This document shows positions 37,151 to 47,160 of a DNA stretch of 64,000 bases, one piece after another; positions within the stretch are counted from its first letter, which is position 1; every line of letters begins with the position of its first letter. Both the position numbers and the translations under genes were made by a program. Source of the stretch: an uncultured Flavobacteriaceae bacterium (GTDB lineage Bacteria > Bacteroidota > Bacteroidia > Flavobacteriales > Flavobacteriaceae); NCBI GenBank assembly GCA_905181625.1, contig CAJIYJ010000004.1:62001-126000 (forward strand), written 5' to 3'. The notes under the pieces are model-generated. The model was not told where the DNA came from. It made no database searches and was given only the letters and a program-made list of their open reading frames with translations.

Positions 37151-38168
37151 CTTTTTCGGATTTAAAAATTTTATCTAAAGACTTCATAACTGAAGGAAGA
37201 TTTTTAAAATGAATATATGATTTACTGTAATCTCTATAATTAATTGCAGGGTATCCCATAATGGTAGAATCGGACTTAATACTTTTGAAAACTGCTGATG
37301 CAGCTTGAATCATAACTCTATCTCCAATATTTAAATGTCCTGAAATTCCTGCTTGACCTCCGATCATACAGTTTTTTCCAATTGTTGTAGAACCTGCAAT
37401 TCCGACTAGTCCTGCAATCACTGTATTCTCACCAATCACTACATTATGAGCAACCTGGACTAAATTATCAATTTTAACACCTTTTTTAATTATTGTAGAT
37501 CCTAAAGTGGCTTTATCTATTGTGCAATTAGCACCCAATTCCACACTGTCTTCTAGGATAACATTGCCATTATGAATAACCTTTAATTGATTGCCATTTT
37601 TATCTAGATTAAATCCAAATCCATCGGAACCAATAACAGTATTAGCATGAATTATACAATCACTCCCTATAATAGAGTTGTCATATATTTTTACACCAGA
37701 AAATATAATTGTGTTATTACCAATAGAAACGTTTTCGCCAATAAAAACCTGTGAGTGTATTTTAACATTTTTCCCTAAAACTGAATTTTCTTTACATACA
37801 GAATAAGAACCCATATACAAATCTTGTTCATACTTAACATTATCTGAAATAGATGAATTTTGATCAATACCAGATAAAATTCTTTTATTTTTATTGAATG
37901 AGTTCAATAAAACTGCAAAAGCTTTATTTGGATCTTCTACTCTAATCAAAGTTTTATTTACGGGTCGATCTAAGTCAAAAGATTTATTAATAATTATAAT
38001 TGAAGATTTAGAAGAATATAAAAAGTTATTGTATTTAGGATTACCTAAAAAAGATAAAGAACCTTCCTCTCCACTTTCTATCTTAGAAAGTTTATTAATT
38101 GAGATTTGATCATTTCCTTCAACTATACCATCGATAATTTTAGCAACTTGATATGCTTTTAAGTTCAT
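37143..38168 (-). CDS. lpxD: UDP-3-O-acylglucosamine N-acyltransferase
   Basis: LpxD adds the second hydroxyacyl chain in lipid A synthesis. The 341-residue protein has an N-terminal uridine-binding domain (SFLGNPKYNNFLYSSKSSIIII), then hexapeptide repeats forming a beta helix. The catalytic His lies in VQVAHNVVIGENTVIAG near 236, and GGQAGISGHLNIGD follows. A C-terminal helix completes it. It is the first gene of the minus-strand cluster that runs through lpxC-fabZ, lpxA, efp, sucD and fabG. It is divergent from porX. Confidence 0.97.
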   Translation of the reverse strand: MNLKAYQVAKIIDGIVEGNDQISINKLSKIESGEEGSLSFLGNPKYNNFLYSSKSSIIIINKSFDLDRPVNKTLIRVEDPNKAFAVLLNSFNKNKRILSGIDQNSSISDNVKYEQDLYMGSYSVCKENSVLGKNVKIHSQVFIGENVSIGNNTIIFSGVKIYDNSIIGSDCIIHANTVIGSDGFGFNLDKNGNQLKVIHNGNVILEDSVELGANCTIDKATLGSTIIKKGVKIDNLVQVAHNVVIGENTVIAGLVGIAGSTTIGKNCMIGGQAGISGHLNIGDRVMIQAASAVFKSIKSDSTIMGYPAINYRDYSKSYIHFKNLPSVMKSLDKIFKSEKDG

Positions 38169-38244
38169 CGATGCAAAAGTATGAAAAATGAATTAATTCA
38201 TTTGCAAAGCATTAACTATATTAAGATGTATTTTAAAATATACC

Positions 38245-38252
38245 TAAATTTG
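38245..38252 (+). promoter_or_regulatory. -7 promoter box of porX
   Basis: TAAATTTG matches TAnnTTTG and ends 16 nt before the porX ATG. No TTG is seen at the preferred spacing. Confidence 0.5.
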
Positions 38253-38268
38253 CTTTAATTCTATTTTT

Positions 38269-39807
38269 ATGTTAAAACTATTATGGGTAGATGATGAAAT
38301 TGATCATTTCAAATCACATATTCTTTTTTTAAAAAAAAAAGGATATGAAACTGATACTTGCATTAGCGGACAAGAAGCTATTAGTTTAACCAAAACTAAG
38401 TCATATGATGCAATATTGATTGATCAAAATATGCCAGGGCTAACAGGGATAGAAACATTAGATATTCTTAAAAAAGATAACACGCTAGTTCCTGTAATAA
38501 TGATTACTCAAAATTCAGATGAGTATACTGTAGACGAAGCTCTTGGGCTTAAAGTTTATGACTATCTTATAAAACCATTAAATCCTACTCAAGTTTTATT
38601 GTCTTTAACTAGAATTTTTAAAAACAACGAATTAATAACTAATAAGACAATTTCTAGCTATCAAAAAAATTATCAAGAAATAAACCAAGCTATTAACTGT
38701 TGTGATTCAATAAACGAATGGGTAGAGATATATAAAACTATTACATACTGGGAACTAGAGATAAGTCAAATTGATAACAATGATATTTATGATATTTTAC
38801 AATCCCAAAAAAAAGAAGCAAATAAACTATTTGGAAAATATATAGACGAAAATTATCAAAAAGTTTTATCTAGCAAAGAGATTGATCTTTCTCATAATAT
38901 TTTTAAAAATAAAATTTATCCAGAGTTAAACTCAAAAACACCAACATTAATGATTTTGATTGACAACTTAAGGTATGATCAATGGAAATCTTTAGAACCA
39001 GATATAATCCGTGATTATGAAAACTCTACAAACGAAATATATTCCTCTATAATTCCTACCACTACTCAATACTCTAGAAATTCAATTTTTTCTGGCTTAT
39101 CTCCAATTGAAATTTCTGAAAATTATAACGAATTGTGGAAGAATGAAAATGAAGAGGGTGGTAAAAATTTATTTGAAGCTCGCCTTATAAGAGACAATTT
39201 AAATCGTTTAGACAAAGATATTTCTTTCAGTTACAGTAAAGTAACCAACTCCAAAGAGGGCATAAAGTTTTATGAAAGATTAGAAAATAAAATGCAAAAC
39301 AACTTAAGTGTTCTTGTCTATAATTTCGTAGATATGATTTCGCATGCAAAAAAAGATGTCAACCTAATTAAAGAATTAGCTAAAAATGATAAAGCTTATA
39401 GAAGCTTGACAGTTAGCTGGTACAATAACTCAAATCTGAAAAAAATCATTAACAAAGCAAAAGATCTAGGTTACAAAATTATTATCACTACTGATCATGG
39501 AACTATAAACGTTGATACACCTTCCATAGTTTCAGGAGATAAAGAAATTTCCAATAATTTAAGATATAAAACTGCAAAAAGAATAAATTCAGAATCTAAA
39601 AGCTCAATAAATTTAAGTGATCCGTCAAAGTTTTTATTACCATCAAATCATCTTGGGAGTTGTTTTATATTTGCTAAAGAAAATACATACTTTGTGTATT
39701 CTAATAATTATAATAACTACGTTAAAATGTTTAAAAACACTTACCAACACGGAGGAGTGTCTTTAGAAGAAATGTTAATACCATTTGTAGTAATTAAACC
39801 TAGATAG
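38269..39807 (+). CDS. porX: PorX-type response regulator with PglZ domain
   Basis: PorX is the response regulator that, with the kinase PorY, controls genes of the type IX secretion system in Bacteroidota. The 512-residue protein has an N-terminal receiver domain (acidic pair in WVDDE, phospho-acceptor Asp52 in LIDQNMPG, Lys near 103 in LIKPLNP) and a long helical linker. The C-terminal PglZ/alkaline-phosphatase-fold domain shows LMILIDNLRYDQW, TTTQYSRNSIFSG, TTDHGTINVDTP and QHGGVSLEEMLIP. In Porphyromonas and Flavobacterium this domain is a metal-dependent phosphodiesterase. It has no DNA-binding domain, so it works through partners such as a sigma factor. It begins an apparent operon with tsaE. 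Confidence 0.94.
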   Translation: MLKLLWVDDEIDHFKSHILFLKKKGYETDTCISGQEAISLTKTKSYDAILIDQNMPGLTGIETLDILKKDNTLVPVIMITQNSDEYTVDEALGLKVYDYLIKPLNPTQVLLSLTRIFKNNELITNKTISSYQKNYQEINQAINCCDSINEWVEIYKTITYWELEISQIDNNDIYDILQSQKKEANKLFGKYIDENYQKVLSSKEIDLSHNIFKNKIYPELNSKTPTLMILIDNLRYDQWKSLEPDIIRDYENSTNEIYSSIIPTTTQYSRNSIFSGLSPIEISENYNELWKNENEEGGKNLFEARLIRDNLNRLDKDISFSYSKVTNSKEGIKFYERLENKMQNNLSVLVYNFVDMISHAKKDVNLIKELAKNDKAYRSLTVSWYNNSNLKKIINKAKDLGYKIIITTDHGTINVDTPSIVSGDKEISNNLRYKTAKRINSESKSSINLSDPSKFLLPSNHLGSCFIFAKENTYFVYSNNYNNYVKMFKNTYQHGGVSLEEMLIPFVVIKPR

Positions 39808-39809
39808 AG

Positions 39810-40220
39810 ATGGAGATTGAGTATGATTTAAGCAGTATTAAAATGGCTAGTGAATTTATTTTAAAAAATTCAACTAGTAACACCTTCCTGTTTTCAGGAA
39901 TTATTGGAGCAGGGAAAACTACACTTATAAAACAACTATGTAAGGATATGGGCGTAATAGACAATGTAAACAGTCCGACTTATAGTATAATTAACGAATA
40001 TCTATCTAAAGACAAGCCAGTCTTTCATATGGACCTATTTAGAGTTAAAAAAGAAGAAGTAAATGATTTAGGACTTTTTGAATATTTAACAGGTTTAAAC
40101 AAAGTTATTATTGAATGGCCAGAAATAATCATAAATCAAATATCAAAAGATTATTGTCACATTAAAATTGAATATAATAATGACAATATGAGAACATTAA
40201 AAATAAATAATTCAATATGA
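39810..40220 (+). CDS. tsaE: tRNA threonylcarbamoyladenosine biosynthesis ATPase
   Basis: TsaE is the ATPase that assists TsaB and TsaD in making t6A37 on ANN-decoding tRNAs. The 136-residue protein has Walker A GIIGAGKTT at 30-38, NSPTYSIINEY, FHMDLFRV and IIEWPE, all family signatures. It starts 2 nt after porX and overlaps the next frame by 4 nt (ATGA at 40217-40220). Confidence 0.96.
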   Translation: MEIEYDLSSIKMASEFILKNSTSNTFLFSGIIGAGKTTLIKQLCKDMGVIDNVNSPTYSIINEYLSKDKPVFHMDLFRVKKEEVNDLGLFEYLTGLNKVIIEWPEIIINQISKDYCHIKIEYNNDNMRTLKINNSI

Positions 40221-40561
40221 GCTTTTTAAAACGTTTGTACTACTTTCTTTTCGGAACAACTATAGGGATAATCATTTTGATGTTTGTTCTAGATAAAAAG
40301 GAAAGCACCTTTAATTATGGATTAGACAAGAGGGTTTTAAATGATATTTATAAAAAGGAGTGGCTTTTTGAAACAGAATATGATAGTATCATAAAAGACA
40401 AAAAGTTTTTTTTTAAAAAATATGATGTAAATTTTTCAAAAAGTAATGTGAAATTAGATACTTGTAAAGTTTATGTTATAGAAACTGAAATTAAAAATAC
40501 AAAAGTAGTTTATCAGGTTGAGAATTGTAAAAATACAGCAAATTTTAAAAGAATAGATTAG
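40217..40561 (+). CDS. Uncharacterised single-pass membrane-anchored protein (possibly DUF4258)
   Basis: The 114-residue protein has one N-terminal helix (YYFLFGTTIGIIILMFVL) and a soluble domain with two cysteines (LDTCKVYVIETE and YQVENCKN) that could form a disulfide. Order and size resemble the DUF4258-type protein found near tsaE in other flavobacteria, but I cannot confirm it. It overlaps tsaE by 4 nt and converges on the proline dehydrogenase gene, overlapping its stop by 4 nt. Confidence 0.7.
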   Translation: MSFLKRLYYFLFGTTIGIIILMFVLDKKESTFNYGLDKRVLNDIYKKEWLFETEYDSIIKDKKFFFKKYDVNFSKSNVKLDTCKVYVIETEIKNTKVVYQVENCKNTANFKRID

Positions 40562-41733
40562 CTATTGTTTTCTTTTCTTCTTCTTCTTTCATTGAGGATA
40601 AGCTGCAATTCTCTACCCGTTTGACCTTTAACCGACGTGTTCTCTTCAGCTCTTCTTATTAAATATGGCATAAGGTTTCTAACTGGGCCAAATGGCAATA
40701 TTTTAAATGTATTATAACCCATTTTAGCTAGGTTAAAAGTGACATTATCACTCATTCCAAATAATTGACCAAACCAGATCTTATCATCACTAACTTTTAA
40801 GTTTTTGTTCTTCATTATTTCCATTATTTTAATAACAGAATTTTCATTATGAGATCCACAAACTAAACTAATCCTATCTAAATTATTAAAAACAAAATCT
40901 AGTCCAGAATTAAAATTAGAGTCGGTTTCGTTTTTAGTAATACAGATCGGAGATTTAACATTTAATGACTTTGCTATTAATCGTTCTTTCTCCATGTAAG
41001 CTCCTCTTACTAGCTTAAATCCAAAAATCAGACCGTTATTAGCTTTATCATTTAACAAATCACTCAAATACTTTAACCTATCCCATCTGTACATTTGGAC
41101 GGTATTAAATACTATCGGCTTTTCTCTATTAAACTTACGCATCATTAACAAAGCTAAATCATCTATAGCCTTTTGAACAAAAACCTCTTCAGCATCAATT
41201 AAAATTTTTATATCATTATCATAAGCCTTTTGACATACACCCTTAAACCTTTCTATAACTCTATTCCAAAGTATATTGTCCTTGTAACTTAAATCTTCGT
41301 GTATAGTTTTTTTTTTAAATAAATCTAAGCTACCCAAGCACGTAGGTTTAAATACTGCGAAAGGAATTTCAGGTCTATCCTTAATAAATTCAATAATTGA
41401 TATTTTTTTGTCATAACAATTATCAAACTCTATTTCTGAATTAAATGCTTCTGTAGAAAAATCAAGTACCGAACACACCCTTTTATCATACATTTTTTTA
41501 ATAACTGGGTTACAATCTAATTCTGAAACACCACCACAAAAATGATTAAATACAGTCATTTTGATAATTGGAGTGACAGGTAAATAAAACTTTAAAGCAA
41601 AGTTTGTCAACAGAGTTGATAACTTAACAAGCGTTCGGTTTTCAATTATATTAAATAAAAATTGAGCCCTTAATAATTCGAAATTAGATTTTAAAGAAAA
41701 GGCTTCTTTTGTATTTGAAAAAATATTATTCAA
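40558..41733 (-). CDS. Proline dehydrogenase (monofunctional PRODH)
   Basis: The FAD enzyme oxidises proline to pyrroline-5-carboxylate. The 391-residue barrel has AVFKPTCLGSL, ILIDAEEVFVQKAIDDLA, FNTVQMYRWDRL, FKLVRGAYMEKER and CGSHNENSV. The YLIRRAEENTSVKGQ ending contains the paired arginines and Glu that hold the substrate carboxylate. No P5C dehydrogenase domain or gene is present nearby, so the second step must be encoded elsewhere. It is divergent from aroB. Confidence 0.93.
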   Translation of the reverse strand: MNNIFSNTKEAFSLKSNFELLRAQFLFNIIENRTLVKLSTLLTNFALKFYLPVTPIIKMTVFNHFCGGVSELDCNPVIKKMYDKRVCSVLDFSTEAFNSEIEFDNCYDKKISIIEFIKDRPEIPFAVFKPTCLGSLDLFKKKTIHEDLSYKDNILWNRVIERFKGVCQKAYDNDIKILIDAEEVFVQKAIDDLALLMMRKFNREKPIVFNTVQMYRWDRLKYLSDLLNDKANNGLIFGFKLVRGAYMEKERLIAKSLNVKSPICITKNETDSNFNSGLDFVFNNLDRISLVCGSHNENSVIKIMEIMKNKNLKVSDDKIWFGQLFGMSDNVTFNLAKMGYNTFKILPFGPVRNLMPYLIRRAEENTSVKGQTGRELQLILNERRRRKENNS

Positions 41734-41786
41734 TAGTTAAATATTTATTCTACTAAAATACATAGTTTTTTAAAAAAAAAAGATGT

Positions 41787-41794
41787 TATTTTTG
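41787..41794 (+). promoter_or_regulatory. -7 promoter box of aroB
   Basis: TATTTTTG matches TAnnTTTG and ends 16 nt before the aroB ATG at 41811. A T-rich run rather than TTG lies at the -33 position. Confidence 0.5.
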
Positions 41795-41810
41795 TAATAT
41801 ATTTAATAAA

Positions 41811-42869
41811 ATGAAAGAAATTATAGCTGAAAATTATTCTATTTTTTTTAATGACAATGGTTATGATGCCCTTACCTATCATTTAAAGTCCTATAATTAT
41901 TCGAAAATATTTATTCACTTAGACACTAACACAAACAAATATTGTCTGAATGTTCTATTAAATAAAGTTAAAATAAATGATTTTGAAACAATCATTTCTA
42001 AAGACGGGGAAAATTATAAAAACATCGAATCCTGCATGCTTTTATGGGAGAAATTGTCGCTTTTAGGCGCAGACAGAAAAAGTCTAATTATTAATTTAGG
42101 TGGAGGTGTAGTTGGTGATATGGGTGGTTTTATTGCAAGCACTTTTAAAAGAGGAATAGATTTTATAAACATTCCTACAACTCTATTGTCAATGGTAGAT
42201 GCATCTATTGGCGGTAAAACTGGAATAGATTTAGGTGTTTTAAAAAATCAAATTGGCACTTTTTATGACCCTAAGATGGTAATAATTGATTCTACCTATT
42301 TAAAAACTCTTAGTCAAACTGAAATTCGTAGTGGCTATGCTGAAATATTTAAACATTCATTAATTTCAGATATAGAACTATTCCAACGTTTAATTTTTGA
42401 GTCTAATAATAACGTACTATATAATGACAAGGTTATTAAAGGTTCTATTAAAATTAAAAATGATATAGTTCTTATTGACAAAAAAGAGAATAAAGAAAGG
42501 AAAGCTTTAAATTTTGGACACACACTTGGTCACGCAATAGAATCTTTTTTTTTAAAATCAGAAAAAAGACTTTTACATGGAGAAGCTATAGGCATAGGTA
42601 TGATTTTATCATCATATATTTCTCATAAATTATTCGATTTCAATTCAACTAATTTAGATTTAATAAAAAATCATATTCTTAATGTTTACAAGAAAATTAA
42701 TTTTTCTAAAATGGAAATATCAAAAATAATTGAATTGCTAAAACATGATAAAAAAAACAGTCATGGAAATATTAATTTTATCTTATTAAGAGAAATCGGA
42801 GTTCCAGTCTATGACATTCAGGTAGATAGCAAAATGATTGTTGATTCGTTTGAGTACTACAACAATTGA
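41811..42869 (+). CDS. aroB: 3-dehydroquinate synthase
   Basis: AroB performs the second shikimate step with NAD and zinc. The 352-residue protein has the NAD-binding LIINLGGGVVGDMGGFIAS, TTLLSMVDASIGGKTGID, the zinc-site segment RSGYAEIFKHSLI, KALNFGHTLGHAIE and LLHGEAIGIGM. Length is normal. It is flanked by genes on the opposite strand and converges with ppc, with a 2-nt gap. Confidence 0.97.
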   Translation: MKEIIAENYSIFFNDNGYDALTYHLKSYNYSKIFIHLDTNTNKYCLNVLLNKVKINDFETIISKDGENYKNIESCMLLWEKLSLLGADRKSLIINLGGGVVGDMGGFIASTFKRGIDFINIPTTLLSMVDASIGGKTGIDLGVLKNQIGTFYDPKMVIIDSTYLKTLSQTEIRSGYAEIFKHSLISDIELFQRLIFESNNNVLYNDKVIKGSIKIKNDIVLIDKKENKERKALNFGHTLGHAIESFFLKSEKRLLHGEAIGIGMILSSYISHKLFDFNSTNLDLIKNHILNVYKKINFSKMEISKIIELLKHDKKNSHGNINFILLREIGVPVYDIQVDSKMIVDSFEYYNN

Positions 42870-42871
42870 TT

Positions 42872-45457
42872 TTAAGCAGAATTTCTACTAGCGTTTATGT
42901 TTCCAAATAAAGATCTAGTAACCATCTTTTCATAAACATCTAAATCTTTTTTAGGAACTTTTCGTCTTTCAATATCTTTAATTTTCCTAAGTGCATATTG
43001 CTGAATTGTAATTAAAGGCAGAACAATTTTTTCTCTTGTTTGAATAGAAGCTTTATTTGCAGGTTCATTTTCCATTAGTTCTTTAAAACCTGAAAGTCTT
43101 AAAATCATTTTTTTTGACAACTTATATTCTTCATAAATAATAGTCCAAAACTCTCCAAATTCAGGATCTTCTTTCATGTAAGAAGTTAATTTAAAAAATG
43201 ATTTTGTTAGACTCATCATACTGTTAGAAATTAATGTTCTAAAAAATGGTGATCTATTATATAGTTTTTTAAGCTCATGGAATTTGTTTTTATCGCTATA
43301 AAACTTTAAAGCTGTTCCAACTCCGAAGAATCCAGGAACATTTTGTTTGAGCTGACTCCAACTCCCAACAAATGGGATTGCCCTTAGTGCAGAGAAGTCA
43401 AATTCCGCATTAGCTTTCCCTCTTTTAGATGGTCTACTTCCAATATTGGTTTTTGCGTAATATTTTATAGTACTCATATGCTCTAAATATGGAAGAAATT
43501 TAGGATGATTTTTAAAATCTGTATATGCTTTATAACTTATAACAGCTAAGTTTTCTAAAATTAATTTATCTTCTTTATTAGAAGTCTCACCACTGTTACT
43601 TAATATTCTATTTTGAATTCCAGAACTTAATAATTGTTCTAAATTATATTGACAAGATTGAGTAGTTCCAAAATTCGAACTAATTGTTTGACCTTGTACC
43701 GTAAGTTGAATTTCATCAGACTCTACAAAACTACCTAGAGAGGCATAAAACTGATGGGTATTACCTCCACCTCTTGCGGGAGGACCTCCCCTTCCATCAA
43801 AAAACAATACTTTAATTCCAAATTTTCTAGACACGCTAGTTAATGCTTCTTTAGCTTTTAAAATACTCCAATTAGCCATTAAGTATCCACCGTCCTTAGT
43901 TCCGTCTGAAAAACCTAACATAATCGTTTGCTTATTTGCTCTACTTGACAAGTGATTTCGATAAACTTCGTTGCTATAAACTGACTCCATAACTTTAGCG
44001 GCCACAGTTAAATCTGAAACAGTTTCAAATAAAGGAATAATATCTACGGAGGGAAATTCCCACCCACTTAATCTAAACATAGAAAAAACTTCAAGTATAT
44101 TTAATGCGTTTTGATTATTGCTAATAATGTATCGATTTGACCCTTTCTCTCCGTTAATATTTTGAATTGTTTTCATGGCCCTTATTGAGCCTAATGTAGA
44201 AACTGCTTGTTCATCCTTAAATAAGTCCAATGGAACATCTCCTTTAATATTTGAAAGAACTTTCATCTTTTCTTCTTCAGAAAGATCTAAATAATTATCT
44301 GGAAATATTTTGCCAAGATAACTTTGTGAAGTTTTAAATACACTTTCAAAGACCTTACTATGAATCCTAGAATCCTGTCTAATATCAAGACTAGCGAAAT
44401 GGTATCCAAAAATATTTACCTTATTGATTAAATCATCTAATTCATCAATAAACAAAGATTTGTGTTCACTAATAAGTATTTCTTTTATCTGATAAAGCTT
44501 TTTTTTAAGCTCCTCTAAACTAATTTTGGGAGTTTTCTGATCATTAAAAATACTTTTATAAAGTCTATTTTCAATATCAGCAACTATATTTTCAACATTT
44601 TTAAATGTCAACCTTCTTCTTAATTTTCTTATATCTCTATAATAGTTTTTGATTACATCACTACGAAGTTTATTGGCAGTATTTAGTGTGATTTCTGTTG
44701 TAACAAATGGATTTCCATCCCTGTCTCCACCTGGCCAAAAGCCTAAATTTATTATATCATTTTCAAAATCCTCTCCATCAAATATATTTGACTTAATATA
44801 TTTATAAATATTACTTATAGAATTATAAAAAACATTTTCTAAATACCATGTAAGACTAACAGCTTCGTCATAAGGAGATGGTTTTTTATTTTTAAAAAAT
44901 GGTGTTTTCCCTAACTGAGAAAGTAATATTTTAATTAGAGCTAAATCATTTTTTTTAACAGCTTTAGTTAGATCAGTAATAATACCCAGAACAGACCCTG
45001 GATAAAACTGTGTAGGGTGAGCGGTTAAAACTGGTCTAACCTTGAACTTGGATAAATATTTTTTTAATTCAGGTTTCTTGTTTTTAGACTCTACCTCCTC
45101 TTTTAAACTTCGAAGGGTGCCTATACCGTCTAAATTATTGATATGGGAAAAAGAGGCGTCTTCTACTGCATCAAAAAGAACAACCTGCCTTTCTATATAT
45201 TGAATAAATCTAAAAAGTAAAGTAATTTTTTCTTTTTCATTCGAATCTTTCAAATAAGATTCAAAAAAACTTTCTACTATTTCAGAGGGATTATTGTTGT
45301 TTTCATAACCTTCAATACAAATTTTTTCAAATAAAGGGAGCATGACTCCAGTATTTGCTATACTTTCATATGGAAGTGTTGAAAAAATGCTGTTGTAAAC
45401 TTGATATCTAGATAATACTTTATCATTAAATCTTTCTTTCTTGGTAAGTTTTCTCAC
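42872..45457 (-). CDS. ppc: Phosphoenolpyruvate carboxylase
   Basis: Ppc fixes bicarbonate onto PEP to make oxaloacetate and refills the TCA cycle. The 861-residue protein has VLTAHPTQFYPGS with the catalytic His near 147, GFWPGGDRDGNPFV, MLGFSDGTKDGGY, the mobile loop FFDGRGGPPARGGGNTH and QGQTISSNFG. The C-terminal tetrapeptide is NSA-type (ASRNSA) where most enzymes end NTG; the Arg-Asn that reach the active site are kept. It is followed upstream by an Lrp regulator whose stop lies 15 nt from its start. Confidence 0.97.
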   Translation of the reverse strand: MRKLTKKERFNDKVLSRYQVYNSIFSTLPYESIANTGVMLPLFEKICIEGYENNNNPSEIVESFFESYLKDSNEKEKITLLFRFIQYIERQVVLFDAVEDASFSHINNLDGIGTLRSLKEEVESKNKKPELKKYLSKFKVRPVLTAHPTQFYPGSVLGIITDLTKAVKKNDLALIKILLSQLGKTPFFKNKKPSPYDEAVSLTWYLENVFYNSISNIYKYIKSNIFDGEDFENDIINLGFWPGGDRDGNPFVTTEITLNTANKLRSDVIKNYYRDIRKLRRRLTFKNVENIVADIENRLYKSIFNDQKTPKISLEELKKKLYQIKEILISEHKSLFIDELDDLINKVNIFGYHFASLDIRQDSRIHSKVFESVFKTSQSYLGKIFPDNYLDLSEEEKMKVLSNIKGDVPLDLFKDEQAVSTLGSIRAMKTIQNINGEKGSNRYIISNNQNALNILEVFSMFRLSGWEFPSVDIIPLFETVSDLTVAAKVMESVYSNEVYRNHLSSRANKQTIMLGFSDGTKDGGYLMANWSILKAKEALTSVSRKFGIKVLFFDGRGGPPARGGGNTHQFYASLGSFVESDEIQLTVQGQTISSNFGTTQSCQYNLEQLLSSGIQNRILSNSGETSNKEDKLILENLAVISYKAYTDFKNHPKFLPYLEHMSTIKYYAKTNIGSRPSKRGKANAEFDFSALRAIPFVGSWSQLKQNVPGFFGVGTALKFYSDKNKFHELKKLYNRSPFFRTLISNSMMSLTKSFFKLTSYMKEDPEFGEFWTIIYEEYKLSKKMILRLSGFKELMENEPANKASIQTREKIVLPLITIQQYALRKIKDIERRKVPKKDLDVYEKMVTRSLFGNINASRNSA

Positions 45458-45472
45458 AAAATTTAGAGGTTA

Positions 45473-45952
45473 TTATAATTCGTTAAAAATTCTATGCATT
45501 AACCTTTTCTTGTCATTTATACTTTCTTCTAACGATATCATTGTTTCTGTTCTTGAAACACCCTCTACATCATCAATCATAAATATAATTTCTTTAGCGT
45601 GATCAGTGCTTTTTGCTCTAACCTTAACAAAAATATTAAACTTACCCGTTGTTATGTGAGCTACAGTAACAAAAGGTATGCTTTTTAAATGTTCTAAAAC
45701 AAACTTAGTCTGATGTGTTTTTTCTAAAAATATACCTATATAGGCTATAAAAGTATAGCCTAGTTTTTTATAATCCAAGGTAAGAGAGGAACCTTTAATT
45801 ATTCCGGCATCTTCCATTTTCTTAACTCTGACATGCACTGTTCCAGCAGAAATAAGTAGTTGTTTAGCAATGTCGGTAAAGGCAGTTCTAGTATTATCAA
45901 TTAAAAGATCTAATATTTGATGATCTATTTCATCAAGCTTTAATTTAGCCAT
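45473..45952 (-). CDS. Lrp/AsnC family transcriptional regulator
   Basis: The 159-residue protein has an N-terminal winged helix-turn-helix (LDEIDHQILDLLIDNTRTAFTDIAKQL with ISAGTVHVRVKKMEDAGII). A C-terminal RAM/ACT effector domain follows (FIAYIGIFLEKTH, VTVAHITTGKFNIFVKV, IDDVEGVSRTETMISL). Such regulators sense amino acids and often control nearby metabolic genes. It lies 15 nt upstream of ppc on the same strand, which suggests co-transcription, though the regulon is unknown. Confidence 0.94.
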   Translation of the reverse strand: MAKLKLDEIDHQILDLLIDNTRTAFTDIAKQLLISAGTVHVRVKKMEDAGIIKGSSLTLDYKKLGYTFIAYIGIFLEKTHQTKFVLEHLKSIPFVTVAHITTGKFNIFVKVRAKSTDHAKEIIFMIDDVEGVSRTETMISLEESINDKKRLMHRIFNEL

Positions 45953-46015
45953 TATGTTGATTTTAAATTTAACTAAACGTAAATATATTGAATTATTTTC
46001 AATTAAAACCTAATA

Positions 46016-47134
46016 TCATTGAATTATTCGTAATTCATTAACGTAGACCATTAACTCATTAATCACTAAACTACTAGAAAGATCAAAACACTTTTTTACT
46101 GTGTTAAAATCTAGGGTTAAATGACCTGACATATTTGAATAATCACCATATTTATCAATGTATGGTTCTAGTTTAATTTCTTTTTTTTCAATATCTAAAA
46201 CCTCACTAAACATTATATTAATGCAAATTTTAGATCTCTTATTGTCAATAATAACATTAACGTTTTTTAAGAAAATGTCGCATAAATGCTGAGTGTTTTC
46301 AGGAATTAGATAATAATCCTTGAAGTTCACTTTTACAAACTCTTTAAATACAATCGACTTTATGGATTGAATAAGCGCATAACACATGTACTCTCTTGTT
46401 TTTTCTCTTTCGTAATCTTGACCAATATGTCCAGATTCAAAAAGAATAGTAGGTGTATTTAAGGATTGAAATGTATCTCCAACGCAGTTTATATTAAAAT
46501 CGTCCTTATATCTAGAGATATTACCAGGAATAATCAAGGATAATTTTTTGTTAATAGATGCTATAACCCTCATACTGTCCTTTCTAGAATTAGTTTCAGA
46601 TTTCTCAATATCTGCTGATGGCGACAAAAAGGATAAAACAGAAGGTTTAGTTCCTTTAACTGAGTAAATAGTTCTTTGATCGTGAAGATTAAAACAAAAA
46701 TCAGGATTAAATTGATTATACTCGTGTCTTAAAGAATAGCTTTCTAATTGTGATAAAGACTGAGCATCTCTGTTTAGATCTACATTATTGATATTCTCTC
46801 TGGTATAATTTAAAGCTCCGTCAGGATTTAATATAGGAACAACAAATAAGGTTACTTTAGAAAATATATCTCTTTCGTATTTATCAAAAAACGATAAACA
46901 ATCAAACAAAGCTTTAGTAGAAGTAGATTCATTTCCGTGCATTTGAGACCATATTAGTATTTTAACAGATCCTGAACCTCGTTTAAGTGAAAAAATAGGA
47001 AGGTTATTAGAACTTTCACCAATAATTGAAAAATTATAACTTTTTTTAAGTTTAGAAATAGATTCGTTAGTAATATATCTTCCAAATAATATTTTCTCTT
47101 TATAATCTTGATATTTATCTAATTCTAGATTCAC
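46016..47134 (-). CDS. M14 family zinc carboxypeptidase-like protein
   Basis: The zinc site is clear: HGNES (His66, Glu69) in ILIWSQMHGNEST and the third ligand His in FCFNLHDQRTIYS. The substrate-binding LNPDGALNYTRENINNVDLNRDA and catalytic Glu in LFESGHIGQDY are also present. It therefore looks active on peptide C-termini or amide-linked amino acids. The frame opens with a TTG at 47164, but a promoter box covers those codons. I chose GTG 47134, which gives MNLELDKYQDYK and 372 residues. No export signal is then present. It lies divergent from the XRE regulator. Confidence 0.88.
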   Translation of the reverse strand: MNLELDKYQDYKEKILFGRYITNESISKLKKSYNFSIIGESSNNLPIFSLKRGSGSVKILIWSQMHGNESTSTKALFDCLSFFDKYERDIFSKVTLFVVPILNPDGALNYTRENINNVDLNRDAQSLSQLESYSLRHEYNQFNPDFCFNLHDQRTIYSVKGTKPSVLSFLSPSADIEKSETNSRKDSMRVIASINKKLSLIIPGNISRYKDDFNINCVGDTFQSLNTPTILFESGHIGQDYEREKTREYMCYALIQSIKSIVFKEFVKVNFKDYYLIPENTQHLCDIFLKNVNVIIDNKRSKICINIMFSEVLDIEKKEIKLEPYIDKYGDYSNMSGHLTLDFNTVKKCFDLSSSLVINELMVYVNELRIIQ

Positions 47135-47152
47135 TATAATAATTATGATGAA

Positions 47153-47160
47153 CAAAGTTA
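47153..47160 (-). promoter_or_regulatory. -7 promoter box of the M14 peptidase gene
   Basis: On the minus strand TAACTTTG matches TAnnTTTG. A TTG lies 16 nt upstream, slightly short of the usual 19-21. The box sits inside the codons that follow the TTG at 47164 and 18 nt before the GTG at 47134. It thus favours the GTG start. Confidence 0.5.
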